A stretch of DNA of 64,000 nt from Streptomyces neyagawaensis. GTDB lineage: Bacteria > Actinomycetota > Actinomycetes > Streptomycetales > Streptomycetaceae. The notes under the pieces were generated by a model. The model had not been told where the DNA came from and did not search any database. It was given only the letters and a program-made list of their open reading frames with translations. A program made the translations under genes and the position numbers. This document shows, one piece after another, positions 48,149 through 56,215 of this stretch; positions within the stretch are counted from its first letter, which is position 1, and each line of letters starts with the position of its first letter. The stretch is taken from positions 62,001 through 126,000 of the forward strand of contig NZ_JAMGBG010000067.1 in assembly GCF_023516595.1 (NCBI RefSeq), written 5' to 3'.

Positions 48149-49378
48149 TCAGGCCGCCGCCTCGGCGGTCCGCTCCGTCTGTCGCGCCGCGTCGTCCCGG
48201 ACGGTTCGGGTCGGCTGCTGCACCGCCCGGCGGCGGCGGACCGGCATGCTGCCGACCGTCGGGTGGGCGACGCCCCAGGCCGCGCCCTTGCAGATGATCT
48301 CCTTGTAGAGGGCGGCGAGGCGGCCGGTGAGGGCCTTGGGGAGCGTCTGGTCGTCGGCGGTGACGAACTGGATCAGGCCCTCCTTGCGGCCGAGCGAGAT
48401 GCACTGCTGGAAGTAGCGGAGCGGGATCTTCGGCGGCTCGACGCCGGTCAGGCGGGCCGCGATGGCCTCGGCGGCCTGCCACGCGGTGGGGACGCCCGAG
48501 GCGCACGACATCCGCAGCGGCTTGTCGCCGGGGCCCATCGCCAGGGCCGCGTCGCCGATGGCGTACACCTCGGGGTGCGACACCGAGCGCATGGTCGAGT
48601 CGACCACGATCTGGCCCGTGTCCGACACCTCCAGCGAGGTGGCCTCCGCGATCGGGTGGACGGCGAAGCCGGTCGCCCACACGGTGACCGCGGCCGGGAC
48701 GGACGCGCCGTCGGTCACGACGCGGTCGGCCTCGACGGCGGTGACGGCGGCGTGCTCGTGCACGGTGATGCCGAGCCTGCCGAAGACCTTCCGCAGATGG
48801 GCCCGGCCCTTGTCGGAGAGCCAGTCGCCGAAGCCGCCGCGGGCCACGAGGGCGACGTCCAGGTCGGGGCGGCTCTCGGCGATCTCGGTCACCGCCTCCA
48901 GACCGGTGAGTCCACCGCCGACGACGACCACCGGCTGTCCGGCGTCCAGCCCGGCCAACCGCTCGCGCAGCCGGAGCGCCCCGGCGCGGCCGGAGATGTC
49001 GTGGGCGTGCTCGGCGGTGCCGGGGACGCCCTGCGGGTTCCAGCCGCTGCCGAGGGCGTAGACGAGGGTGTCGTACTCCAGTTCCTGCGTTCCGGCGCCG
49101 TGCGCGTCGACCACGGAGACCGTCCTGCGGTCCGCGTCGACACCGGCGACCTTGCCGAGCTTCAGCTCCACGCCGGTGCCGGCGAAGATCTCGTCGAACG
49201 GGCGGGGCTTGAGGTCCTGGCCGGCCGCCAGCTGGTGCAGGCGGACGCGTTCGACGAAGTCGGGCTCGGCGTTGACGAGGGTGATGGCGACGTCGTCGCG
49301 GTGCAGCCGCTTGGCGAGGCGCCCGGCGGCGATGGCTCCGGTGTAGCCGGCTCCGAGAACGATGATGCGGTGCTGCAT
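48149..49378 (-). CDS. Type II NADH dehydrogenase-like flavoprotein
   Basis: A 409-residue protein starting at ATG 49378 with AGGAG upstream. It has an N-terminal FAD motif (IIVLGAGYTGAIAAGRLA), an internal NAD-binding motif (VVVVGGGLTGLEAVTEIAE) and a second FAD motif (VYAIGDAALAMG), plus YDTLVYALGSGWNPQGVPG. This is the pyridine nucleotide-disulfide/Ndh-2 layout without redox Cys pairs. It follows an ECF41-type sigma factor gene on the same strand; ECF41 genes are commonly paired with oxidoreductases, which are usually their targets. Confidence 0.85.
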   Translation of the reverse strand: MQHRIIVLGAGYTGAIAAGRLAKRLHRDDVAITLVNAEPDFVERVRLHQLAAGQDLKPRPFDEIFAGTGVELKLGKVAGVDADRRTVSVVDAHGAGTQELEYDTLVYALGSGWNPQGVPGTAEHAHDISGRAGALRLRERLAGLDAGQPVVVVGGGLTGLEAVTEIAESRPDLDVALVARGGFGDWLSDKGRAHLRKVFGRLGITVHEHAAVTAVEADRVVTDGASVPAAVTVWATGFAVHPIAEATSLEVSDTGQIVVDSTMRSVSHPEVYAIGDAALAMGPGDKPLRMSCASGVPTAWQAAEAIAARLTGVEPPKIPLRYFQQCISLGRKEGLIQFVTADDQTLPKALTGRLAALYKEIICKGAAWGVAHPTVGSMPVRRRRAVQQPTRTVRDDAARQTERTAEAAA

Positions 49379-49528
49379 GTCCTGCTCCTGTCTGCGCGGG
49401 TCCGACGCTCTGCCTTGCTCGGTCACGCCCCTTGAACCGGGCAGCCCGCGGATTCCTGACAGGAAGTGAATGTGAACCAGGTCACACCTCAGTGGGGAGG
49501 GGTGACCTGGCTCGCGAAGGCGTGGAAC

Positions 49529-50473
49529 TCAGAAGGCGTGGAACAGGGGTTCCCCGTGGTCGGTGGCCGCCCAGACCTCCGTCGCGCGTTCCAGCTTGTC
49601 GGGGTTGACCTGGCTGCGGAACGCGACGATGCCTTCCGCGTCGATCTCCAGGCAGGTGATCCCGACGACCCGGCCGTCCACGACCGCGAGGATCGCGGGG
49701 CCGCCATTGGCCGTCGTGACGTGGATCGCGGCGGAGCCGCCGATGACGGCCCGCTTGGCCGGGGTCGGCTTGAACAGGCCCCGCATGAACTTCGCGACCG
49801 CGAGGGCGCCCTCGAACGCCCTGGAGCGGGCCGGGACCTTCCCGCCGCCGTCGCCGACCGCGATGGCGTCCGCGGTGAGCAGCTTCACCAGCGGCTCGGT
49901 CCTCCCGCTGGTGGCGGCCGCGAGGAACTCCTCGACGATCCGCCGGGCCGCCGCCTCGTCGATCTCCGTACGCGCCTTGCCCGCCGCGACGTGCTTCTTC
50001 GCGCGGTGGAAGATCTGCTGGCTGGCGGCCTCACTGAGGTCGAGGATCTCGGCGATCTCCCGGTGCGGGTAGTCGAACGCCTCCTTCAGCACGTACACCG
50101 CCCGCTCGTTGGGGGTGAGGCGCTCCAGCAGGGTGAGGACCGCGTACGAGACGGACTCGCGCTGTTCGGCGGTGTCGGCGGGGCCGAGCATCGGGTCCCC
50201 GGAGAGCAGCGGCTCGGGCAGCCACTGGCCGACGTAGGTCTCCCGGCGGGCGCGGGCCGAGGTGAGCTGGTTGAGGCACAGGTTGGTGAGCACCTTCGTC
50301 AGCCAGGCCTCGGGCACCTCGATCCGGTCGGCGTCGGTCCCCTGCCAGCGCAGGAACGTCTCCTGCACGGCGTCCTCGGCCTCGCTCGCCGAGCCGAGGA
50401 GCCGATAGGCGATCGCCTCCAGACGGGGCCTCGCCGCCTCGAACCGGTCCACGTCGTCCATCGTCAACGCCAT
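49529..50473 (-). CDS. ECF41-type (SigJ-like) sigma factor with SnoaL-like C-domain
   Basis: A 314-residue protein starting at ATG 50473 (ATG 50461 is possible). Sigma regions 2 and 4 occupy the first 175 residues (FEAARPRLEAIAYRLLGSAS, EAEDAVQETFLRWQ, PHREIAEILDLSEAASQQIF). The C-terminal 130 residues (EEFLAAATSGRTEPLVKLLT, AILAVVDGRVVGITCLEIDA) are a SnoaL-like domain, which in ECF41 factors modulates activity in place of a separate anti-sigma factor. Its likely target, the Ndh-2-like gene, is 150 bp downstream. Confidence 0.9.
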   Translation of the reverse strand: MALTMDDVDRFEAARPRLEAIAYRLLGSASEAEDAVQETFLRWQGTDADRIEVPEAWLTKVLTNLCLNQLTSARARRETYVGQWLPEPLLSGDPMLGPADTAEQRESVSYAVLTLLERLTPNERAVYVLKEAFDYPHREIAEILDLSEAASQQIFHRAKKHVAAGKARTEIDEAAARRIVEEFLAAATSGRTEPLVKLLTADAIAVGDGGGKVPARSRAFEGALAVAKFMRGLFKPTPAKRAVIGGSAAIHVTTANGGPAILAVVDGRVVGITCLEIDAEGIVAFRSQVNPDKLERATEVWAATDHGEPLFHAF

Positions 50474-50583
50474 GTCCCGGATCCTAGGCGGTGTCCTCCG
50501 CCGCGCGCGCGTGACGGACGCCTCAGGGCCCGTTCACGCGCGGGAGTGGACCGGACGTCCCGTCAGGACCGAGGGTGGGCGGC

Positions 50584-51531
50584 ATGGGTGATCACCGCAG
50601 CGTGTCCGCCGACGCCGCCGCCGGGGCCGTCGAGCCCTCCGGGCGCGTGCCGGCGGGTACGGAGGCCAAGGAGATCCGGGAGTTCTGGGGGCGGCTCGGG
50701 CTTCCGGGACTGGTCGACGTCCACACGCACTTCATGCCCGAGCGTGTGCTGCGCAAGGTGTGGGAGTACTTCGACGGGGTCGGGCCGCTGACCGGCGGAC
50801 TGGAGTGGCCGATCACCTACCGCGAGGAGGAGGCGGAACGGACCGCCCGGCTGCGGCGGTTCGGCGTACGGGCCTTCACGGCGATGCTCTACCCGCACAA
50901 GCCCGGCATGGCCCGCTGGCTGAACGGCTGGGCGGTCGACTTCGCCCGCCGCACCCCGGACTGCCTGCACACCGCCACCCTCTACCCCGAGCCGGACGCC
51001 GAGGCGTACGTCCGGGAGGCCGTGACGGCGGGCGCGCGGGTCTTCAAGGCGCATGTGCAGGTGGGAGCGTACGACCCGGCCGACGAACTCCTCGACCCCG
51101 TATGGGGACTGCTCGCCGAGGCCGGGGTCCCCGTGGTGATCCACTGCGGTTCGGGGCCCGCGCCCGGGAAGCACACCGGCCCCGGACCGATCACGCGGGT
51201 GCTGGCCCGGCATCCCCGACTGCGGCTGATCGTCGCGCACATGGGGATGCCCGAGTACGAGGAGTTCCTGGACCTCGCCGAACGGTACGGGGAGGTGCGG
51301 CTGGACACGACCATGGCGTTCACCGACTTCTCCGAGGTCCTCGCCCCGTTCCCCCGCCGCGCCCTGCCCCGGCTGGCCGCCCTCGGCGACCGCGTCCTGC
51401 TCGGCTCCGACTTCCCCAACATCCCCTACCCGTACCTCCACCAGCTCCAGGCCCTGGAACGGCTGGGGCTGGGAGAGGAGTGGCTGCGCGCGGTGTGCCA
51501 CGACAACGGGGCGGAGCTTTTCGGACTGTGA
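50584..51531 (+). CDS. Amidohydrolase family 2 protein
   Basis: A 315-residue protein from ATG 50584; GTG 50575 is a close upstream alternative. Motifs of the metal-dependent amidohydrolase fold are present: LVDVHTHFMPERV (HxH), VPVVIHCGSGPAPG, LRLIVAHMGMPEYEEFLDLA and RVLLGSDFPNIPY (Asp ligand). It resembles ACMSD-like decarboxylases/hydrolases of the amidohydro-2 family (PF04909). The substrate is unknown. It is divergent from the sigma factor. Confidence 0.85.
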   Translation: MGDHRSVSADAAAGAVEPSGRVPAGTEAKEIREFWGRLGLPGLVDVHTHFMPERVLRKVWEYFDGVGPLTGGLEWPITYREEEAERTARLRRFGVRAFTAMLYPHKPGMARWLNGWAVDFARRTPDCLHTATLYPEPDAEAYVREAVTAGARVFKAHVQVGAYDPADELLDPVWGLLAEAGVPVVIHCGSGPAPGKHTGPGPITRVLARHPRLRLIVAHMGMPEYEEFLDLAERYGEVRLDTTMAFTDFSEVLAPFPRRALPRLAALGDRVLLGSDFPNIPYPYLHQLQALERLGLGEEWLRAVCHDNGAELFGL

Positions 51532-51589
51532 ACGCCGGTCAGGCGCGGTGGTTCGCGGTGGTTCCCGGGTCAGGTGCGGCGATTCCGGG

Positions 51590-52237
51590 TCAGGCGCGGC
51601 GGCGCCGCGCTCCCATCGCGTACGCGAGGCCGTACGCGGCGGCCGCGGCGAGGACGAGGCCGAGGGGCGAGAACCAGTCGACACCGCCGTCCGCCTCGCT
51701 GGTCCACCATGCCTTCGCCGGGAAGAACGGCTCGTAACTCAGCAGGTCCCAGGCGGCGGTGGGCGTCGACTCGACCGCGTAGACCAGGGGCAGGGAGTTG
51801 GTGTAGCCGAAGAACGCGCCGAGCGCGGCGATGAGGGCCCCGCCGATCCGGGCGCCGTTGCCGCGGCCGCCCACCAGCCCGACGAGGAGCCCAACGATCG
51901 CCCCGTTGAGCAGGGCGTGCCCGAGGTAGAGGGCGTTGGCCGTGGTGAGCGTCTGGTCCTTGTAGGTGGCGACGTTGAGGAGGGTGTACAGCAGCGCCAC
52001 GAGGAACGAGGCGAGCAGCCCGAGGAGGACGGCGCCCACGGGGTGGCCGCCGGCGCCGGGGGGCCGCCGCACCAAGGGCTGCGGCGCGAACGGCGGCGCC
52101 GGGTGCGCCCCGTGGACCGGGTGCGCCCCGTGGACCGGCTGCGGCCCGTACCCGGGCGGCGGTCCCGGCGGCTGCTGCGGCGGGACGGGCTGCCCGTACG
52201 GCTGGTAGGGGTGCTGCGGCGGCGGTGGCTGGTTCAT
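51590..52237 (-). CDS. Membrane protein with a Pro/Gly/Gln-rich N-terminus
   Basis: A 215-residue protein starting at ATG 52237. The first 55 residues are a disordered PPPPQHPYQPYGQPVPPQQP-type stretch including a duplicated PVHGAH; this is common in actinobacterial membrane proteins. Four or five TMs follow (GAVLLGLLASFLVALLYTLL, LNGAIVGLLVGLVGGRGNGA, RIGGALIAALGAFFGYTNSL, PLGLVLAAAAAYGLAYAMGA). No function is recognised. Confidence 0.7.
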   Translation of the reverse strand: MNQPPPPQHPYQPYGQPVPPQQPPGPPPGYGPQPVHGAHPVHGAHPAPPFAPQPLVRRPPGAGGHPVGAVLLGLLASFLVALLYTLLNVATYKDQTLTTANALYLGHALLNGAIVGLLVGLVGGRGNGARIGGALIAALGAFFGYTNSLPLVYAVESTPTAAWDLLSYEPFFPAKAWWTSEADGGVDWFSPLGLVLAAAAAYGLAYAMGARRRRA

Positions 52238-52390
52238 GGTGGTCCCCCCGTGTGAACTGGCTGGAACCGCAAGCTATCAACGGGATCGGTGGGGACCGGT
52301 CGGAGCGGCGGGCGGACCTTGTGAAGGACCGCGCGCGAGGCCGGTCAATGACCACCCGCAGGCCCGGTACAGCACCGCCCGGAGGCCCGG

Positions 52391-54193
52391 TCAGGGACCG
52401 CTCGCGGGGCCGGGTGACGTTCCTCGGGCGGGGCGGCGGGAGGGTGTCCGGCGGCCCGTCGCCGTGCCGGCGACCGTGAGGACCGCGAAGAGGGCCAGGG
52501 CGGCGGCGGGGGCGAGGACGGTCCAGGGGGCCAGTTCGGCGTAGGGCTGGTTCTCGGAGAGGAGGCGGCCCCACTCCGGGGTGGGCGGCTGTTCGCCGAG
52601 GCCGAGGAAGCCGAGGGAGGCCAGGACCAGGACCGTGGTCGGCAGGCGCAGGAGCGCGTTGCGCAGCAGGGCGGGCAGGACCGCGGGGAGCAGGTGGTGG
52701 CGCAGGAGGTAGCCGGGTCCGGCGCCGAAGGAGACGGACGCGAGCAGGTGGCCGCTGGCCCGTTCCTGTTCGAGGAGGGCGGAGGTCTGGGCGGCGTACG
52801 GGGTCCAGCCCACGAGGCACACGGCGCAGGCCGCGCCCCACACGGAGGGGCCGGTCACCGCGGTCACGAGGAGGCCCGCGAGGACGGCCGGCAGTGTCGA
52901 CACCACCTCGGTGAGGCCCGCGCCCGCCTGGGTCGCCGTGCCGATCAGGAGTCCGAGGAGGGCGCTGACGGCGGTGACCGCGAGGGCGACGGAGGCCGTG
53001 CGCAGCGCGCCGTGGCCGAGGCGGGCCAGCAGGTCCCGGCCGAGCGGGTCGGTGCCCAGAGGGTGGTCGGGGGACGGCGGCAGCAGCCGGGCCGCGGTGT
53101 CCACGTGGAGGGGGTCGCGCAGCAGGCCGGCCACGACGAGGGTGAGCAGGGCGAGGGCGCAGCAGCCGATGATCCAGGGCAGGGAACGGGGCCGGGGCAG
53201 CGCGGGCGGATGCAGGGCGGGCAGGGCGCCGTCGCGCAGGGCCGGGCCGAGCAGGGCGCGGCGCAGCGCCTGGATCAGCAGGCCCGCGCCGACGCCGAGG
53301 AGGACGAGGGCGAGGGTCGCCGTCTGGAGGGGCGGCAGGTCCTGGGCGATGGCGGCCTCCAGGGCGAGCCGGCCGAGGCCCGGGATGTTGAAGATCTTCT
53401 CGACCGCGACGGCGCCGCCGACCAGGGCGACCACGGTCGGCAGGAGCTGCGGGAGCACCCCGGACAGGGCGCGGCGCAGCGCCGTGCGGGCGATCCGGCC
53501 GGGCGGCAGGCCGTAGGCGCGCCAGGTGCGGGCCCAGGACTCGTGGAACGCGGCGGGCAGCGACTGGTCGAGCAGTCCGCCGATCATCGCGCCGGAGGGC
53601 ACGCCGAGGGCGAACGCGGGCAGCACCATCGACGCCGGACCCGTCCAGCCCTGGGAGGGGAACCAGCCGAGCCACACCCCGCACACCGTCGCCAGCAGGG
53701 AGGCGAGGAGGAACTTGGGCAGCGCGGCGAGGACGGCCGCGCCGACGCCCGCCCGGCCCCGGAGCAGTCGCTGCCGCGACCCGAGGTACAGGGTGCGGGC
53801 GCTGACCAGCGCGGCCACCGCGACGGTGACGGCCAGCGCGCCCAGCATCAGGGTGAGGGAGACCGCGAAGGCGGTCGTGACCTGCGGCAGGACGGGTTCG
53901 CCCGACACCCACGAGGTGCCGGCGTCACCGCGCGCCAGCCCCTCCAGCCACCGGCCGAGATGGACGAACGGCCCCTCGTCGAGGCCGAGTCGCTCCCGTA
54001 CGGCGGCCAACTGGGCCGGGGTCGGGTCCTGTTCGGCTGAGCGGGCGCGCAGGACGGTGAGCGCCGGGTCGGTGCCGGACAGCCAGGGCAGGAAGGCGAC
54101 GGCCGTGAGCAGGGCGGTGGCGGCGACGGCCCGGCCGGCCCCCGCCCGCCACCGGGTCGGCAGGCCCCGGGCGCCGTCCGCAGTGACGCTCAT
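52391..54193 (-). CDS. Fused oligopeptide/nickel-type ABC transporter permease (DppB-DppC fusion)
   Basis: A 600-residue protein from ATG 54193, 6 bp after the stop of the binding-protein gene. The N-terminal half is DppB-like (RERLGLDEGPFVHLGRWLEG, VVALVGGAVAVEKIFNIPGL). The C-terminal half is DppC-like (PSPDHPLGTDPLGRDLLARL, LVLASLGFLGLGEQPPTPEW). These are normally two proteins of about 300 residues each; here they are one chain. Both halves keep the usual EAA-like loops facing the ATPase. No ATP-binding subunit gene follows in this window. Confidence 0.88.
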   Translation of the reverse strand: MSVTADGARGLPTRWRAGAGRAVAATALLTAVAFLPWLSGTDPALTVLRARSAEQDPTPAQLAAVRERLGLDEGPFVHLGRWLEGLARGDAGTSWVSGEPVLPQVTTAFAVSLTLMLGALAVTVAVAALVSARTLYLGSRQRLLRGRAGVGAAVLAALPKFLLASLLATVCGVWLGWFPSQGWTGPASMVLPAFALGVPSGAMIGGLLDQSLPAAFHESWARTWRAYGLPPGRIARTALRRALSGVLPQLLPTVVALVGGAVAVEKIFNIPGLGRLALEAAIAQDLPPLQTATLALVLLGVGAGLLIQALRRALLGPALRDGALPALHPPALPRPRSLPWIIGCCALALLTLVVAGLLRDPLHVDTAARLLPPSPDHPLGTDPLGRDLLARLGHGALRTASVALAVTAVSALLGLLIGTATQAGAGLTEVVSTLPAVLAGLLVTAVTGPSVWGAACAVCLVGWTPYAAQTSALLEQERASGHLLASVSFGAGPGYLLRHHLLPAVLPALLRNALLRLPTTVLVLASLGFLGLGEQPPTPEWGRLLSENQPYAELAPWTVLAPAAALALFAVLTVAGTATGRRTPSRRPARGTSPGPASGP

Positions 54194-54199
54194 CGGCGG

Positions 54200-55720
54200 C
54201 TACTTCAGCCGGGTGTCGACGTCGACGAGGGACCGCTCGCGGGGGTCGAGGAGGACGCCCTCGACGTCGTCGGCGATGCCCTGTACGACCTTCTCGTGGA
54301 CCAGCGGGACGACGGCGTCGGTGCGCAGGATCTCCGCCTCGGCCCGCATGATCTTCTTGTGCCGCTCGGCGGTGTCGCCCTCTTCGGCGGCCGCCCGGAT
54401 CGCCCGGTCGACCTTCGCGTCCTTCAGGCCGGCGATGTTGTAGACGCCGTCGCCGGTGTAGTCGCTGGCGAGGTAGGCGACCGCGTCGCCGGTGTCGAGG
54501 AGCGTGACGCGGGAGAAGACGAGCGCGTCGTACTTGCCGGCGAGGAGGTCGGCCTCCATCTGTGTGTACTCGCGGACGTCCTGCTTCACGGTGAACCCGG
54601 CCTTCTCCAGCTGCTGTTGGAGGACGGTCGCGGCCTCGGGGAGTTCGGCGCGGTTGGTGTAGGTGGCGAGCCGCAGGGTCCGGCCCTTCGTCTCCTTCCT
54701 CACCTGAGCGGCGGTCGCGGCCTTCGCCCGGCCGGTCACCTCCACGCGGTCGCCGGCCGCCCAGGGGACGGCGGGTCCGAACAGGCCCTCGGCCTTGTCG
54801 GCGTAGCCGCCGAAGACGGAGTCGACGAGGACGCCGCCGTCCACGGCCTCGCGGGCGGCGGCGCGCAGGGAGGCGTCGGCGAACAGGCCGCTCGCGGTGT
54901 TGAGGACCAGGCTGTCGGTGCGCACGGACGGCACCTCGTGGCGGGTGGCCTCGTCGAGGAGCTTCGCCTGGGCGGTGGGGATCCACTCGGCGATGTCGAC
55001 GTCGCCGCCGCGCAGGGCGCCCGCGCGGGCGGTGCCGTCGGCTATCCAGCTGACGTCGATGCCGGGCGCCTCGGCCTTGCCGCCCCAGTAGCCGTCGTAA
55101 CGGTCGAGCGTGGCCTTGGTCTTGCCGGTGAGCCCGGTGATCTCGAACGGGCCGGTGCCGGTGCCGATCGGGGTGACGGTGCCGTCCTTCGCGTACGCCT
55201 TCGGGGAGAGGACGGCGAGGGCGGGGCTGGCGAGCCGCAGTGGGAGGACCGGGTCGGGGGTCTTCGTGGTGAGGGTGACGGTGTCGGCGTCGTCGGCCTT
55301 CGCGGTCAGGGTGACGTCGCTGAGGACGCGGGGCTTGGTCTCCGCCTCGTTCGCGTGGTCGAGGGCGCCCACCACGGCGTCGGCGGTGACCTCGGTGCCG
55401 TCCTGGAAGGTGGCCTCGCGCAGCTCGAAGGTCCAGGTCGTGTCGTTCGTCCGCTTCCAGGACGTCGCGAGGGCGGGCGCGGCGGCGCCGTCCTTGTTCA
55501 GCGCGGTGAGGCCCTCGGCGACGGAGAGCTTGCTGAGGACGGTGGCGTCGTTGCTGTACGGCGACAGGGCCTGCACCGGCGGCACGGCGAGGGCGATCCG
55601 CAGCCGTCCGCCCGAGCCCGCCCCGCCCGCCCCCGGGCCGCCGTCGCCGGACGCGAAGCAGCCGGCCAGCAGGGGGCTGAGGGCGAGCGCCGCGATGAGG
55701 CCGCGGGACGTGGTGCGCAT
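54200..55720 (-). CDS. Oligopeptide/nickel-type ABC substrate-binding lipoprotein
   Basis: A 506-residue protein starting at ATG 55720. The lipoprotein signal MRTTSRGLIAALALSPLLAG ends in a LAGC lipobox (Cys about 21), followed by a Gly-rich linker and an SBP_bac_5 domain (TTWTFELREATFQDGTEVTA, IGTGTGPFEITG, LVLNTASGLFADASLRAAAR, YLASDYTGDGVYNIAGLKDA). It captures a peptide, metal complex or related solute at the cell surface and passes it to the fused permease. An iron-box-like palindrome lies 75 bp upstream, suggesting iron-dependent expression. Confidence 0.88.
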   Translation of the reverse strand: MRTTSRGLIAALALSPLLAGCFASGDGGPGAGGAGSGGRLRIALAVPPVQALSPYSNDATVLSKLSVAEGLTALNKDGAAAPALATSWKRTNDTTWTFELREATFQDGTEVTADAVVGALDHANEAETKPRVLSDVTLTAKADDADTVTLTTKTPDPVLPLRLASPALAVLSPKAYAKDGTVTPIGTGTGPFEITGLTGKTKATLDRYDGYWGGKAEAPGIDVSWIADGTARAGALRGGDVDIAEWIPTAQAKLLDEATRHEVPSVRTDSLVLNTASGLFADASLRAAAREAVDGGVLVDSVFGGYADKAEGLFGPAVPWAAGDRVEVTGRAKAATAAQVRKETKGRTLRLATYTNRAELPEAATVLQQQLEKAGFTVKQDVREYTQMEADLLAGKYDALVFSRVTLLDTGDAVAYLASDYTGDGVYNIAGLKDAKVDRAIRAAAEEGDTAERHKKIMRAEAEILRTDAVVPLVHEKVVQGIADDVEGVLLDPRERSLVDVDTRLK

Positions 55721-55794
55721 GGAGGGTCCTGTCGTGCGAGGGGTGGGGCGCGCCCCGGCGCACGGGGGCCGTTCACCAGGGCCGGACCAGCCTA

Positions 55795-55813
55795 TAAGGC
55801 AAGCCTTACCGAA
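55795..55813. promoter_or_regulatory. Iron-box-like operator (DmdR1/IdeR type)
   Basis: TAAGGCAAGCCTTACCGAA contains the inverted repeat TAAGGC-N2-GCCTTA and matches 13 of 19 positions of the actinobacterial iron-box consensus TTAGGTTAGGCTAACCTAA, as I remember it. It lies 75 bp upstream of the minus-strand binding-protein gene, in an otherwise GC-rich region. Confidence 0.7.
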
Positions 55814-55885
55814 CTCCCCACGGGTGGGTGAATTCTCAACCACCGAGATCACGGGCCTCCGCTACGGGGCGGGTGAGCGGGGGCC

Positions 55886-56215
55886 GTGGACGAGCAGACG
55901 GAGATCTCGACGGCGCAGCAGGCCGCCGACGACCACCTGGTCCTCGCCTTCCGGCGGCCGCGGGGGGCGGCGAACCGGCTGGAGTGCATCCTCGGGCGGG
56001 CCCTGGAGCGGGAGCAGGTCGACGACCTGGAGTCAGAGCGTTCCCGGCCCGCCATGGCGTCCTCGGCGGCGGGGAGCGGGCGGGTCCGGCCTCCCACCGA
56101 GGCGGTCTTGCGCTGCCCGGTGTCGTGCCAGAAAGTACCTGCCAGGGCACGCACAGCCGGACAAAAGGGGGAGCGCCGTGGGCGAACTGTCCGAGGACGA
56201 CGTCAGCCTCAATGA
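55886..56215 (+). CDS. Possible small protein, doubtful
   Basis: A 109-residue frame starting at GTG 55886. The first 50 residues (TEISTAQQAADDHLVLAFRR, ANRLECILGRALEREQVDDL) have coding-like composition, but the second half is Arg-rich, and the frame overlaps the start of the next gene by 38 bp. It may be a remnant. No function is proposed. Confidence 0.3.
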   Translation: MDEQTEISTAQQAADDHLVLAFRRPRGAANRLECILGRALEREQVDDLESERSRPAMASSAAGSGRVRPPTEAVLRCPVSCQKVPARARTAGQKGERRGRTVRGRRQPQ

